DNA of 60,258 nt from Rhodospirillales bacterium. GTDB taxonomy: Bacteria > Pseudomonadota > Alphaproteobacteria > BOG-932 > Roseiterribacteraceae. The notes under the pieces are model-generated. The model was given only the letters and a program-made list of their open reading frames with translations, had not been told where the DNA came from and searched no databases. Below are positions 29,449 through 38,610 of this stretch, piece after piece (within the stretch, counting starts at the first letter, position 1; every line of letters begins with the position of its first letter). The translations under genes were made by a program, and so were the position numbers. The stretch spans positions 1 to 60,258 of the forward strand of contig JAQGIE010000067.1 of the NCBI GenBank assembly GCA_028291365.1, in the 5' to 3' direction.

Positions 29449-29885
29449 TCTGCCGCATCGCACACGAACGCGACGTCGAAGACGCGCTGTCGCTGCTCGA
29501 CCGTGTCGGCCAGATGCGCGAAGGCGCCATGGCCGAACTCAGATACTGGCGCGTACTGGAAGCAAACGGTTCGCTGATCGCGATGGGCGGCATCGAATAT
29601 TGCGGCGCCGACGCGGCGCTGCTGCGCAGCCTGGCAGTGCCCGCGTCCTTGCGCGGCAAAGGCTACGGGCAGCTTCTGGTGAAAGAGCTGGTCGGGGTCG
29701 CCCGCGACCTGGGCGCGGCGCGCGTGTACGCCTTTTCGACCGGCGCCATGCCGTTTTTCACCAAGCTGGGCTGGAAACGCGTGCAGGTCGACGAGCTGGT
29801 CTCGGCCTTGCCCGACGCTCCGCAGGTCGAGTCGTTCCGCAAGCGCGGCTGGCTGCCGACCGAGGTCGCCTGGCGCGCGCCGTAG
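29439..29885 (+). CDS. GNAT-family N-acetyltransferase (ArsN2-like)
   Basis: 148 residues, one GNAT domain. The acetyl-CoA loop is LRSLAVPASLRGKGYGQLLV, followed by GAARVYAFSTGAMPFFTKLGW. The order of these motifs, with a terminal segment on substrate specificity (VDELVSALPDAPQVESFRKR), resembles ArsN2-type acetyltransferases; no arsenic gene is nearby, so a role in arsenic resistance is not claimed. Starts inside the glycosylase gene (10-base overlap), so the two are probably co-translated. Converges with smpB. Confidence 0.8.
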   Translation: MRVICRIAHERDVEDALSLLDRVGQMREGAMAELRYWRVLEANGSLIAMGGIEYCGADAALLRSLAVPASLRGKGYGQLLVKELVGVARDLGAARVYAFSTGAMPFFTKLGWKRVQVDELVSALPDAPQVESFRKRGWLPTEVAWRAP

Positions 29886-29905
29886 CGCCCGATACCCACG
29901 ACCCT

Positions 29906-30382
29906 TTATTTATTGTTCGAACGCAGCGTCCGCGCCTTCTCGCGCTTCCAGTCGCGCTCTTTGATCGTGGCCCGCTTGTCGTGCTGCTTCTTGCCCTTGG
30001 CGAGGCCGATCAGGACTTTGGCTTTGCCGCGTTCGGTGAAGTAGACCGACATCGGCACCAGCGTGACGCCTTCCCGCTTGATCGACGCGATCAGGCGGGC
30101 AAGCTCGCGCCGCTTCACCAGCAGTTTGCGCGGCCGTTTGATCTCGTGCTGCAGGCGTTTCGACGCCTGCTCGTATTCGGGAATATTGGCGTTGATCAGG
30201 AACAGCTCGCCGGAGATCTCGCCGGCATAGCTCTCGTTGATCGACGCCTTGCCGGTGCGCAGCGATTTGACTTCGGTTCCGGCCAGCACGATGCCGGCCT
30301 CGACCGTTTCTTCGATGAAATAGTCAAAGCGCGCGCGGCGGTTCTGCGCGACCGCCCGAGGTTCGTCCGCCGGTCCAGCCAT
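29906..30382 (-). CDS. smpB: SsrA-binding protein SmpB
   Basis: 158 residues. Binds tmRNA and brings it to stalled ribosomes. Core motifs: [40 protein letters not shown], and [20 protein letters not shown]; the C-terminal basic tail ([13 protein letters not shown]) enters the empty mRNA channel. It follows dapA by 4 bases on the same strand, a frequent alphaproteobacterial pair. No ssrA is seen in the window. Confidence 0.97.
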   Translation of the reverse strand: MAGPADEPRAVAQNRRARFDYFIEETVEAGIVLAGTEVKSLRTGKASINESYAGEISGELFLINANIPEYEQASKRLQHEIKRPRKLLVKRRELARLIASIKREGVTLVPMSVYFTERGKAKVLIGLAKGKKQHDKRATIKERDWKREKARTLRSNNK

Positions 30383-30386
30383 GATG

Positions 30387-31262
30387 TCAGTTCAGGAGCC
30401 CGGTGCTCCGCATCGCGGCATCGACCGCTTCGCGTCCCACCGGCGAACAGGCGACCAGCGGCAGCCGGACCTCATCAGTGCATTTATTCAACAGGCTGGC
30501 CGCGTATTTCACGGGTGCCGGGCTGGTTTCGACGAATATCGCATGGTGCAGCGGCATCAATCGGTCGCGCACCGCCGCCATGCGGGCGAGATCGCCCTTC
30601 TGCCACGCGGCATGCATCTCGGCGCACAGTTTGGGCGCAACGTTGGCAGTGACCGAAATACAGCCGACCCCGCCTTGCGCGAGAAACGCGGTGGCGGTGG
30701 CGTCTTCGCCCGACAACTGGCAGAAGTCAGGGCCGATGACGGTGCGCGTGCGCAACGGTCTGGCAAGGTCTGCGGTCGCATCCTTCACCCCGACAATGTT
30801 CTTGAGCTTCGCCAACCGCGCCATCGTGTCCACGCTCATGTCGATGACCGAACGCGGCGGGATGTTGTAGATCACGATAGGCAGGTCGACCTGGTCATGA
30901 ATCGCGGCGTAATGACGATACAAACCCTCCTGGCTCGGCTTGTTGTAGTAGGGCGTGACGACGAGCAGCGCGTTGGCGCCCGCCTTTTTCGCCGCCAGTC
31001 CGAGTCGGATCGCTTCGGCGGTACAGTTCGACCCGGCACCCGCGATGACGGGCACGCGGCCGGCCGCAGCCTCGACGCACAGCGCGACGACGCGGTCGTG
31101 CTCTTCATGGCTGAGCGTGGGCGACTCGCCGGTGGTGCCGCAGGGAACCAGCCCATTGGTGCCTTCGCGGATCTGCCAGTCGACCAGGTCCTGGAACGCG
31201 CGTTCGTCGAGCTTTCCGTCGCGAAACGGGGTCAACAACGCGACGATCGAGCCGGAAAACAT
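30387..31262 (-). CDS. dapA: 4-hydroxy-tetrahydrodipicolinate synthase
   Basis: 291 residues. Condenses pyruvate with aspartate semialdehyde, first committed step to meso-diaminopimelate and lysine. [20 protein letters not shown] is the usual start; the frame continues open upstream only as an antisense shadow of the transglycosylase gene. Active-site elements: [31 protein letters not shown], the Tyr in [10 protein letters not shown] and the Schiff-base Lys in [11 protein letters not shown]. Diverges from the transglycosylase gene across only 36 bases. Its product feeds peptidoglycan, which that neighbour trims. Confidence 0.97.
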   Translation of the reverse strand: MFSGSIVALLTPFRDGKLDERAFQDLVDWQIREGTNGLVPCGTTGESPTLSHEEHDRVVALCVEAAAGRVPVIAGAGSNCTAEAIRLGLAAKKAGANALLVVTPYYNKPSQEGLYRHYAAIHDQVDLPIVIYNIPPRSVIDMSVDTMARLAKLKNIVGVKDATADLARPLRTRTVIGPDFCQLSGEDATATAFLAQGGVGCISVTANVAPKLCAEMHAAWQKGDLARMAAVRDRLMPLHHAIFVETSPAPVKYAASLLNKCTDEVRLPLVACSPVGREAVDAAMRSTGLLN

Positions 31263-31298
31263 GCGGGCGCTCCCTGGAGAAAGGCCGGCACCTTCGCG

Positions 31299-33257
31299 AT
31301 GGGGGATGGCATAGTCAAGAAAGCCCTGGCGGCAGCCGTCCTGGCCCTGCCTTTCCTGGTGGTTTCCCTGGTAATCGGGGCCCCCGCCGCGCGCGCCGAC
31401 CAGATCGCCGTCGCGCGCAGCGCGATCAACGCCGCCGATGCCGGCCGTTGGAGCGAGGCCTATGACACGGCGTCGCGCGAGCCGTTGATCAAGAAGCTCA
31501 TCACCTGGATGGACATCGCGCGCCCGGCCTCGCCGGTCGCGTTCGACGACATTGCGAAATTCGTCGCCGTCAATCCCGACTGGCCGCTGCCGCAGACGAT
31601 GCGGATGCGGGCCGAAGACTCGCTGCTGCCCGGCGCCGATCCGGCCAAGGTGGTCGCCTTCTTCCAGCAATATCCGCCGCTGATGCCGAACGGCGCCACC
31701 GCCTATGCCGAGGCGTTGCGCGCGCGCGGCGACGAGGCCGGCGCGGTCGCGACGCTGCGCAAATTCTTCGCCGACGGAAAAATGACGTCGCCGCAGGTGC
31801 GCGACTTCATCGCCAGGCACGGCCCGTCGCTGCGCGCCGACGATTACTGGCTGCGTGCCGACCGCCTGGTCTGGGACGGCGACATCGAAGGCGCGCAGCC
31901 GCTGGTGCCGTGGATGAACGGCGAGCCGCAGGCGCAGATCCAGGCGCGCATCGCGCTGACGCAGGATGCCGGCAACGCCGACGCGGCCTTCACCCGGCTG
32001 AGCGAGGATTCGCAGATGCAGCCCGGCGTCGCGTTCGAGCGCGCGAAATGGCTGCGCCGGCACGACCGCGACCTCGACGCCATCGCCATTCTCGACGCCA
32101 CCGCTCCGACCGTGCCGCGTCCCGAGAAATGGTGGAACGAGCGCAACCTCCTGGCTCGCCGGGCGCTCGATCGCGGCGCCGTCGACGACGCCTATCGCAT
32201 CGCTGCCGAACACCGCCAGATCGATGGGCTGTCCTACAACGACGCCGAATGGCTGGCGGGATTCATCGCGCTGCGCGGCAAGGACGATCCCAACCGCGCC
32301 GAGCGGCACTTCCTCGACATGTCGAAGAAGGTGCAGACGCCGATCAGCGTGGCGCGCGCCAATTACTGGCTCGGCCGCGCGCGCGAAAAACGCGGCGACG
32401 AGCCCGGCGCGCGCGCCGCGTACGAGATCGCGGCGCGCCACATACACACGTTTTACGGTCAGCTCGCGCACGCGAAAGTGCATCCGGGCAAGCCGCTGGT
32501 GCTGCCGCCGCAGCCGTCGCCCTCGCCATCCGAACTCGTCGCCTTCGGCCGGCACGAGAATGTCGAAGTCGCGCGTCTGTTGGCACGGCTCGACGAAGAT
32601 CGCCGCGCCGATATCTTCGTGCGCCGCATCGTCGAACTCGCCGACAAGCCGGTCGATGCGCTGCTCGCGTTGCGTCTGGCGAAAGAAACCAACGACACGC
32701 CGGTCGTGGTGCAGCTGGCCAAGAAGCTGGCGCAGAATGGCGTCGCGGTGCTCTCGGACGGCTATCCGACGGTCCCGCTCCCGAACGCCCATCCCGAGCC
32801 GGCCCTGGTCAACGCGATCATCCGGCAGGAAAGCCTGTTCAATCCCGGCGCGGTGAGTTCCGCCGGCGCGCAAGGCCTGATGCAGCTGATGCCGGCCACC
32901 GCGTCGGCGATGGCCAAGATGATCAAGGTCAAGCACAAGGTCGCGCAGCTGCTGCAGCCGGCGCACAACGTGCAGCTTGGCAGCGTCTATCTCGAACAGC
33001 TCGTCGACCGTTTCGGCGGCAGCTACGTGATGGCGGTCGCGGGCTACAATGCGGGTCCCGGCCGTCCGGCCGCGTGGCGTCGCGGCGAACTCGACCCGAA
33101 GGCCAATCTCGAACGCGCCATCGATTTCGTTGAACGGATCCCGTTCGCCGAGACCCGCAATTACGTGCAGCGGGTGCTCGAGAACGTCTCGATCTATCGC
33201 TGCAAGCTGGCCGGCGGCTCGGCCCCGCTCAGGATCGAGCAGGACCTCACGCGCTGA
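31299..33257 (+). CDS. slt: Soluble lytic murein transglycosylase (Slt70 type)
   Basis: 652 residues. Periplasmic enzyme that cleaves the MurNAc-GlcNAc bond with formation of 1,6-anhydroMurNAc. Signal peptide about residues 1-30 ([20 protein letters not shown]). A long alpha-superhelical U-domain (30-480) precedes the catalytic SLT domain with [20 protein letters not shown] (catalytic Glu), [13 protein letters not shown] and [15 protein letters not shown]. The ATG at MGDGIVKK was chosen as the first start after the divergent dapA gene; no strong Shine-Dalgarno is seen at ideal distance. Confidence 0.95.
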   Translation: MGDGIVKKALAAAVLALPFLVVSLVIGAPAARADQIAVARSAINAADAGRWSEAYDTASREPLIKKLITWMDIARPASPVAFDDIAKFVAVNPDWPLPQTMRMRAEDSLLPGADPAKVVAFFQQYPPLMPNGATAYAEALRARGDEAGAVATLRKFFADGKMTSPQVRDFIARHGPSLRADDYWLRADRLVWDGDIEGAQPLVPWMNGEPQAQIQARIALTQDAGNADAAFTRLSEDSQMQPGVAFERAKWLRRHDRDLDAIAILDATAPTVPRPEKWWNERNLLARRALDRGAVDDAYRIAAEHRQIDGLSYNDAEWLAGFIALRGKDDPNRAERHFLDMSKKVQTPISVARANYWLGRAREKRGDEPGARAAYEIAARHIHTFYGQLAHAKVHPGKPLVLPPQPSPSPSELVAFGRHENVEVARLLARLDEDRRADIFVRRIVELADKPVDALLALRLAKETNDTPVVVQLAKKLAQNGVAVLSDGYPTVPLPNAHPEPALVNAIIRQESLFNPGAVSSAGAQGLMQLMPATASAMAKMIKVKHKVAQLLQPAHNVQLGSVYLEQLVDRFGGSYVMAVAGYNAGPGRPAAWRRGELDPKANLERAIDFVERIPFAETRNYVQRVLENVSIYRCKLAGGSAPLRIEQDLTR

Positions 33258-33352
33258 TTTGAAATCGCTGCAATTGTACCGATTTTTTCTCGGGAACCAT
33301 CTCGTCCGGACCGCCCTTTCCCTGCTCACCCTATGTTTGGGAGAGCACGCCT

Positions 33353-33580
33353 ATGGACGGCATGAGCAAAGACGAGCTGGTACGCGCGGTGCGATCGCTG
33401 GGTTGGCAAGTCGACGAACTACCGGGCAAGCTGTTCGCGACGCCGCAACAGATTCATGAATGGCTGCGCGGCATGAAGCCGGTGCCGAGTTCCGTCGCGG
33501 TCCTGGTGCGTCGCGCGAGCCGCGATCACCAGCGGCGGACCGGCCCCGTATCGACATGGACGAAATCGTCGTCGGGATAA
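33353..33580 (+). CDS. Small helix-turn-helix-like protein
   Basis: 75 residues. MSKDELVRAVRSLGWQVDEL, followed by FATPQQIHEWLRGMKPVPSS and VAVLVRRA, has the spacing of short Cro-like HTH proteins (W..DELA..L.V....V..WL.G..PVP..VA.L). A good Shine-Dalgarno, GGGAGAG at about 33339-33345, lies 8 bases before the ATG. The last 55 bases overlap, convergently, the end of the MepK-like gene, so the C-terminal 18 residues may be non-essential. Whether it is expressed is not certain; the function is inferred only from the pattern. Confidence 0.55.
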   Translation: MDGMSKDELVRAVRSLGWQVDELPGKLFATPQQIHEWLRGMKPVPSSVAVLVRRASRDHQRRTGPVSTWTKSSSG

Positions 33581-34083
33581 TAGCCGACGCCGCCCGCTTC
33601 CATCGACAGCGCGGCCTTGCGCAGCCGGGTCAGCGACACACCCGGCAAGCGCACGTCGATCGCCTGGCCTTTGCAATGGAAGCTGTTGACCGCAACCGCG
33701 CTCGACTGCTCGCACAGCATCGCGTTGGTATGCGGCGAACGATATCCCGAGATTACGTGGAACGGCGCTTTCGAACCGACGCGCTTGCGCAGCACGTGAA
33801 TCTGGTCGAGCAGATGCGGATCGATGTGGTGCACGTCGCCCGAGCGGTGATCGCGCAGCAGCTTTTCGATGGCGCGCAGCGCTGATGGAACATAGCGGCC
33901 GCCGTGCGCGAATTCCGCGGTCAGCTTCTCGCCCGTATGCAGATTGACGAACGACAATTCGCGTCCGCCGATCGCCCGCGGCGTGGCGAGCGCCGCCGGG
34001 GCGACCGAAGCGACGACAAGCATGGCGGTGCCGCGTGCGAGCAGGCGTCGACGGCTCACGCCGTGCGGCGTCGCATCCCCCAT
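33526..34083 (-). CDS. mepK: YcbK/MepK-like murein endopeptidase (DUF882, peptidase M15 fold)
   Basis: 185 residues. N-terminal twin-arginine-like signal (HGVSRRRLLARGTAMLVVA) sends it to the periplasm. The M15A-type zinc site is visible: ISGYRSPHTNAML, then VNSFHCKGQAIDVRLPG (His and Asp ligands) and the final His in DDFVHVDTGPVRRW. Escherichia coli YcbK/MepK cleaves 3-3 (mDAP-mDAP) crosslinks. The gene follows the L,D-transpeptidase that makes such crosslinks, as ycbK follows ycbB in enterobacteria. AGAGGAAG upstream of MGDATP supports this start over one 21 codons earlier. Confidence 0.88.
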   Translation of the reverse strand: MGDATPHGVSRRRLLARGTAMLVVASVAPAALATPRAIGGRELSFVNLHTGEKLTAEFAHGGRYVPSALRAIEKLLRDHRSGDVHHIDPHLLDQIHVLRKRVGSKAPFHVISGYRSPHTNAMLCEQSSAVAVNSFHCKGQAIDVRLPGVSLTRLRKAALSMEAGGVGYYPDDDFVHVDTGPVRRW

Positions 34084-34147
34084 CCGGAATCTTCCTCTGA
34101 TGACTCGGTTTCTCGGGTCGTAGCCGGTCACGCCCGGACGAAGCAAG

Positions 34148-34163
34148 ACCGGCTTGGGCCGGT
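34148..34163 (-). terminator. Possible hairpin between the L,D-transpeptidase and mepK-like genes
   Basis: ACCGGC-TTGG-GCCGGT, a 6-bp stem with 4-base loop; on the minus strand it is followed by CTTGCTTC, only a weak U-tract. It lies about halfway through the 137-base gap. Confidence 0.3.
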
Positions 34164-34220
34164 TTCAGCCTATTCTCTATGGGGCGGCGGGAGAGGGGCA
34201 GGCTTTGGCGGGAAAACGCG

Positions 34221-35864
34221 CTAGTTGATCACTGCCTGGTTGATCACTGCCGCGGTTCGTGCGCGCGCCGTCGGGCGCGACCGTTCCACCGCCTGCAACA
34301 ACCGTGAATCACGGCCGTAGAAATCCTGACCCAGCACGAGGTTGCCGGTCTCGTCGAGCCAGGCGGTGCGATAGATCAGATGCACCGGGACCGGACGCGC
34401 GACCGAAATCGTCGAGGTCTCCCCGACTTTCAACGCGTCGTCGATTTTGGCCGGCGGTACCGTCGGCAGGACGAAGGCGGCCAATGCGCGCGCATCGCCG
34501 ACGCGCACGCAGCCCGACGAGAAGAAGCGCAGGTCGCGCTGGAATTTTGCCGTCTCGGGCGTGTCGTGCAGATAGATGTCGTCGGTGTTGGGCACCACGA
34601 ACTTCAACCGGCCGAGCGGGTTCTTCGGTCCCGGCGGAAGCACCAGCCGGTAGCGCAGGATCGACGCGTGCCGCCAATCGACGCCATAGGGATCGATCGC
34701 GGGCCCGCCGGGATCGCGCCCGTCATACACTTCCAGCCCACGCACCTGCATGTAGCCGGGGTCCTCTTTCACCTTCGGCAGAATGTCTTTGACCGCGATG
34801 GTCCGAGGCACGGTCCAGCGCGGATTGACGACCAGCGCGGTGATCTTGGAGCTGAAAGTCGGCGTCTGCCGGTACGCCGCGCCCACCACGACCGGCATCT
34901 GCAACACGGTGCGGCCGTCCTCGATCGCGGTCAGCCAGAAGCTGCCGATGTTGACGAGCACGTGCCGGCCCTTGAGCTCGGGACCGAGCCAGCGCGCGCG
35001 TTCGAGATTGACGGCGATCTGCTTGGTTCGCTCGGCCGGCGTCGCATTCAGCGCCGCGCGCGTGTTGCGGCCGATGGCGCCGTCGGCCTCGATCCCGTGC
35101 TTCTGCTGAAAATCCATCACCGCTTCGGCGAGCGCGTCGTCGTAGAGGTCGGGCTCGGAACCCAGCTCCGCGGCGTGCCAGCCGCCCGCGACCATGCGCT
35201 CGCGCAGCGCCGGCACCGCAACGGCGTCGCGCTGACCGGGTTTGAGCGCCGTCGGACCCGTGATGGAGGGCACGTTGGGCCATGCGGTGACCGTCTGGGT
35301 GATCTGGCGATAGATGCCGAGCGCACGTTTCAAGGCGCGATATTCGGCGGTCTGCGGTGCCAGCGACGCAAAGGCCGCGCTCGCCTGAGCGGCGTGTGCC
35401 TGGCGCACGCCCGCGAGGAGCGGCACCGGATCGCCGAGTTCGGCGTCGGGGCCGCGCTCGTCGATCGTGCCGGGCGCGACCTGTCCGAACCGAAGGTCGC
35501 TGGTGTAGCGCAGCAGTGCGCGCGTCATCAGCAATTCGGCGTCGAGCTTGGCACTCGCGTCGCCGTTGGCGCGCAGCACGATGTCGCTGGTCCGGTAGCG
35601 CGCCGGATCGAGCCCGTCAGCATCGGCCTGCACCATCGCGTTCAGCGCCGCCTGGCCCCACTCGTTCGGGCCGCTGGCATCGACCCAGGCAGGCGCCCAG
35701 CCGCGCGGCGCGTAGAAACGTTCGAGCGTGACGGACTCTTCGCTGGCGATCGCGGCGGCGCGGCGTTGCAACTCGCCCGCGGCCTCGGCCGTCTGCGTCC
35801 AGGCAAGCGCGCCGACCAGCACGAGCCAGGCAGCGACTGGACGCAGAGACGAGGCGAAACGCAT
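34221..35864 (-). CDS. L,D-transpeptidase (YcbB/LdtD type)
   Basis: 547 residues. Forms 3-3 peptidoglycan crosslinks in the periplasm. Signal peptide MRFASSLRPVAAWLVLVGAL; the start with this signal was preferred to one 29 codons earlier. Order: N-terminal scaffold (about 30-230), peptidoglycan-binding domain (DALAEAVMDFQQKHGIEADG, AIGRNTRAAL), then the YkuD catalytic domain with IYLHDTPETAKF and the nucleophile box FFSSGCVRVGDA. The C-terminus AVINQAVIN comes from a 15-base tandem duplication that includes the stop region. Paired with the MepK-like gene downstream; ldtR-type regulators control such genes in relatives. Confidence 0.94.
   Translation of the reverse strand: MRFASSLRPVAAWLVLVGALAWTQTAEAAGELQRRAAAIASEESVTLERFYAPRGWAPAWVDASGPNEWGQAALNAMVQADADGLDPARYRTSDIVLRANGDASAKLDAELLMTRALLRYTSDLRFGQVAPGTIDERGPDAELGDPVPLLAGVRQAHAAQASAAFASLAPQTAEYRALKRALGIYRQITQTVTAWPNVPSITGPTALKPGQRDAVAVPALRERMVAGGWHAAELGSEPDLYDDALAEAVMDFQQKHGIEADGAIGRNTRAALNATPAERTKQIAVNLERARWLGPELKGRHVLVNIGSFWLTAIEDGRTVLQMPVVVGAAYRQTPTFSSKITALVVNPRWTVPRTIAVKDILPKVKEDPGYMQVRGLEVYDGRDPGGPAIDPYGVDWRHASILRYRLVLPPGPKNPLGRLKFVVPNTDDIYLHDTPETAKFQRDLRFFSSGCVRVGDARALAAFVLPTVPPAKIDDALKVGETSTISVARPVPVHLIYRTAWLDETGNLVLGQDFYGRDSRLLQAVERSRPTARARTAAVINQAVIN
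34224..34251. repeat. 15-base tandem duplication at the end of the L,D-transpeptidase gene
   Basis: GTTGATCACTGCC occurs twice, 15 bases apart, encoding VIN-QA-VIN at the extreme C-terminus. The reading frame is kept, so the duplication only lengthens the tail by five residues. Confidence 0.7.
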
Positions 35865-35981
35865 AGGCAGCGGAACTCGGGCGCGGGAAAACGGACGATA
35901 CCGTACCACGCGCCAAACCAGCCCGAACGGAACCATCAAGAAGATCGCCACAGTGTTGCTTGGCCGCGACAGGTGAACCGC

Positions 35982-36791
35982 TCAGTGTCCCTCGAAGGAA
36001 GGCGGCCGCTTGTTTAAAAAGGCGTCAATCCCTTCGCCGAAATCATCGCTGACCGTGCTGGCGGCAAAGAAACGTGCTTCGGCGTCGAGCTGTTCGTCGA
36101 GGCTGCGTCCCGCACCTTCGCGCAACAGCGTCTTGGTGCGCGCCAGCGCCAGGGTCGGTCCGGCCGCCAGACGCGTCGCGAGCGCCATCGCGTCATCGCG
36201 CAGACGGTCGAGTGGCACCACCCGATTGACCAGTCCGAGCGACGCCGCGCGCGCCGCGTCGAAGCGATCGCCGGTAAGCGCCAGTTCTGCCGCCTGCTTG
36301 GCGCCGATGGCGCGCGGCAGGCTCCAGGTCGCGCCGCCATCGGGGCTGGTGCCGATCGCGCAATAGGCCAGCGTGAACTTCGTCCCTTCGGCCGCCAGCG
36401 CGAGATCGGAAGCGAGCAGCAGGCTGATCCCGTACCCGGCGCAGGCGCCGTGCACCGCGGTGATCACCGGCTTGGGCATGGTCGCGATGGCGCGGATCGC
36501 GACATGCGCGCGGTGCACCCAGCGTTCGGACTCAGCCCGGCGCGCGTCCTTGCTCTCGAGCTTCGCCAAGCCGTTGCGCATCTCGACGAGGTCGCCGCCG
36601 GCCATGAAACCGTCACCGGCACCGACCAGCAGCACCGCTCGCACCGATGCGTCGCCGGCCAGGGCGGGCAACACGTTGCCCAGCGCGTCCGCCATCTCGA
36701 GCGACAGCGCATTGAGAACCGCAGGACGGTTCAGGGTCACCACCGCGACGGCGCCGCGCCGCTCGACGAGGACGGGATCGGATGAGGTCAT
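35982..36791 (-). CDS. Enoyl-CoA hydratase/isomerase family protein (PaaG-like)
   Basis: 269 residues, crotonase fold. The oxyanion hole residues lie in DGFMAGGDLVEM and VHGACAGYGISLLLASDLAL. The two catalytic Glu of true hydratases are absent: the first position falls in AGYGISL, and the second loop reads IGTSPDGGATWSLPRAIG with Asp. The PDGG-TW-LPR wording is that of PaaG-type isomerases acting in aromatic or unsaturated acyl-CoA breakdown. The substrate is unknown; it is not next to other beta-oxidation genes. Confidence 0.85.
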   Translation of the reverse strand: MTSSDPVLVERRGAVAVVTLNRPAVLNALSLEMADALGNVLPALAGDASVRAVLLVGAGDGFMAGGDLVEMRNGLAKLESKDARRAESERWVHRAHVAIRAIATMPKPVITAVHGACAGYGISLLLASDLALAAEGTKFTLAYCAIGTSPDGGATWSLPRAIGAKQAAELALTGDRFDAARAASLGLVNRVVPLDRLRDDAMALATRLAAGPTLALARTKTLLREGAGRSLDEQLDAEARFFAASTVSDDFGEGIDAFLNKRPPSFEGH

Positions 36792-36874
36792 ACGGCTTGG
36801 TAGCAGATCGCACCCTGATCGCCATGGCCGAGCCGGGTCCGTCAGCCGAATTTACCGCTTTATTTGTGTGAGAA

Positions 36875-36894
36875 TGTAAGTACCTGACCTTACA
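36875..36894 (+). promoter_or_regulatory. Inverted repeat upstream of the PEP-CTERM gene
   Basis: TGTAAG and CTTACA separated by 8 bases, 14 bases in front of the sigma-54-like promoter. Possible activator site. Confidence 0.35.
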
Positions 36895-36907
36895 CGTGCC
36901 TCACCCG

Positions 36908-36922
36908 TGGCACATGCGTTGC
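36908..36922 (+). promoter_or_regulatory. Sigma-54 (RpoN) promoter for the PEP-CTERM gene
   Basis: TGGCAC-ATGCG-TTGC: perfect -24 (TGGCAC) and -12 (TTGC) elements with GG-N10-GC spacing, 35 bases before the start codon of the PEP-CTERM protein. RpoN control with PrsK/PrsR is known for PEP-CTERM genes in other bacteria. Confidence 0.7.
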
Positions 36923-36957
36923 CATACCGGGCTCAACCAACCTGGGAGAGCTCCGTC

Positions 36958-37575
36958 ATGCGCACAACCACAATGGCCCTGGCCATGTTCCTTGCGACCA
37001 CCACAATCGCCGCGGCAAGCCCGTTCGGCGGCACCTACGACCTGTCCTACAACACCAACACGAACGGGCTGGAGATCAGCACCCAGCAGATGCTGAGCAA
37101 CCCGTTCGCGATGACGCTGGCGAGCGGCGACTCGACCACGGTCGACCTGTTTCGAATCTGGACGCCGGAAACGAGCGTGAACGGCGACGACAAGGTCCAT
37201 CTGCCGATCACGGTCAGCTTCAGCTTTACCGCCCCCGGCACACAGTCGGGTTCGGTCGGCGGCACGACGTACGGAACCAACTTTTTTGGCCTGTTCGACA
37301 CTGGCCATTTGGTTTGGTCGGGTTCGACCCAAATCACGTTCGGTACCGGCGACGTGCTGCTCGTCTCGCTGACCGACGCAACCTTCAATTTCGGCTTCTT
37401 CGACTTGAAGCCGGGCATTGATCACGGCGCCACCGTCCTCGCCACCTTCACGCTGCTCGTCGAAGGCAATGGCGGCGGCGATCCCAACACCAATGTGCCG
37501 GAACCCGCATCGCTGGCGGTGCTCGGATCTGCCCTTGTCGGGCTCGGCGCAGCGCGCCGTCGGCGCAACATCTGA
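36958..37575 (+). CDS. PEP-CTERM sorting domain protein
   Basis: 205 residues. Signal peptide MRTTTMALAMFLATTTIAAA, a beta-rich body with many Thr, Ser and Gly and no Cys, and a C-terminal sorting signal NVPEPASLAVLGSALVGLG followed by ARRRRNI. Such proteins are cleaved and sorted by an exosortase (not in this window) and are often linked to exopolysaccharide or biofilm. The body has no domain I recognise. GGGAGAG before the ATG fixes the start; an in-frame ATG 17 codons earlier would put the promoter inside the gene. A strong hairpin follows the stop. Confidence 0.88.
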   Translation: MRTTTMALAMFLATTTIAAASPFGGTYDLSYNTNTNGLEISTQQMLSNPFAMTLASGDSTTVDLFRIWTPETSVNGDDKVHLPITVSFSFTAPGTQSGSVGGTTYGTNFFGLFDTGHLVWSGSTQITFGTGDVLLVSLTDATFNFGFFDLKPGIDHGATVLATFTLLVEGNGGGDPNTNVPEPASLAVLGSALVGLGAARRRRNI

Positions 37576-37581
37576 CGAGAA

Positions 37582-37614
37582 TTCGCTCCCGCGGCGGCGC
37601 ACCGCGGGAGCGAA
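37582..37614 (+). terminator. Strong hairpin after the PEP-CTERM gene
   Basis: A 13-bp perfect stem, TTCGCTCCCGCGG / CCGCGGGAGCGAA, with a 7-base loop, starting 7 bases after the stop. It is followed only by CTTTCA, so termination may depend on the stem; it could serve both converging genes. Confidence 0.7.
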
Positions 37615-37654
37615 CTTTCAGTCGGTCAGGTCATGTCGGCTGCGGCACCCCAAT

Positions 37655-38383
37655 TCATGGCCGCATCCTGACCCAGTTCCGGCACGACGCCGCCCAAGGC
37701 CGCAGCTCAAGTTCGTAGCCGAGCGAAGTCAGCAGCGACCAGGCCAGGCAGAGATTCGACGACAGCACCGGCTTCGACGCGGCAACCATCGACATGGCGT
37801 GCAGGGTCGGCATGCCGGTTCCGGTCATCAGCACCCCTTCGCCCGGCATCGCGCAGGCACGCGACAGCGCGTCAGCGACCGCATCGTCAGCGAGGTCGAA
37901 GATGGGATGGCGACGCGCCGTCGGCACGTTGCACGTCGACAACGCCGGCAACCTCGATGCCGACCGCATCCCAATACGCAAGCGCCAGCGCCACCAGCTC
38001 GGCCGGATACGGATTCACCAGCACGATGCGCTTCATCTGCAACACTGCGAATGCCGCGCGGGTCGCGAAGGTCGACGTCACGACGCGCTGGCGCGCGCAC
38101 AGCTCGGTTTCGGCCTCGACCCCCAGCAGATAGCTGGTGCCGGTGCAGGCAAAGCCGATCACATCCAGCGGCAGCCGCCGAACGTCGCAACCGATGGTTC
38201 GATCCGGTTCGCGTAATCGAGCAGGCGGTCGAGCATGGTCGGCGCATCGCTGCACAAGCGTGCGGTGACCATCACCGCATCGTCGCCCAGCATCCGCACC
38301 ATCTCGGGCTCGACGGTTGGATTGCCTGACGGCGTCAGAATGCCGACGATGCCGCGCCGCGGCCGCGCTCCGTCCGACTCCAT
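37655..38383 (-). pseudogene. Frameshifted Asp/Glu racemase-superfamily gene (maleate isomerase/AMDase-like)
   Basis: Three reading-frame pieces together match the intact homologue at 46276-46980 from end to end. Piece 1 reads GIVGILTPSGNPTVEPEMVR to FGG; near 38170-38178 one base is missing, and the next piece continues LPLDVIGFACTGTSYLLG to VVDVQRADGA; near 37911-37925 a compensating shift restores the first frame at RRHPIFDLADDAV to the end (KPVLSSNLCLAWSLL). The first active-site Cys (FACTG) is kept, but the second, Cys in LCSGTG of the homologue, is Met (LMTGTG). Inactive gene most likely; two sequencing errors are an alternative. Confidence 0.8.
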
Positions 38384-38517
38384 TGCGCTCGAATTCCTCG
38401 TTGTCAGCGGGTCCCAGCGAAGACCCGAAAGCGACCGGCTTCCTGGCAGACCACCCGCCGCCAAACAAGGTGGAGCTGGGCCGCGGACCCCGGCGACCGG
38501 ACTGGCCTGCGCCTTCT

Positions 38518-38531
38518 TGGGACCGGTGTCA
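38518..38531 (+). promoter_or_regulatory. LacI-like operator, upstream copy
   Basis: TGGGACCGGTGTCA. The right half GGTGTCA is identical to the inverted half of the downstream site; the left half has two mismatches. Central CG as in LacI-family operators. Confidence 0.45.
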
Positions 38532-38610
38532 TTTTGGCTTGACGGGCTGCGTCCGAATAGCGCAAGGAGGCAGGATCAAACACGGCGACTGGCCGTTCTC
38601 CGAGGCCGGA

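Noticed and set aside
29439-29885. Arsenic-resistance gene arsN2
   Set aside because: Only general resemblance in motif order; no arsenic genes nearby, so only the acetyltransferase family is stated.
30387-33329. Open frame of 980 codons on the minus strand through the transglycosylase gene
   Set aside because: Only its last 291 codons are a gene (dapA); the remainder is the antisense shadow of a clearly coding sequence, with composition typical of GC-rich shadow frames.
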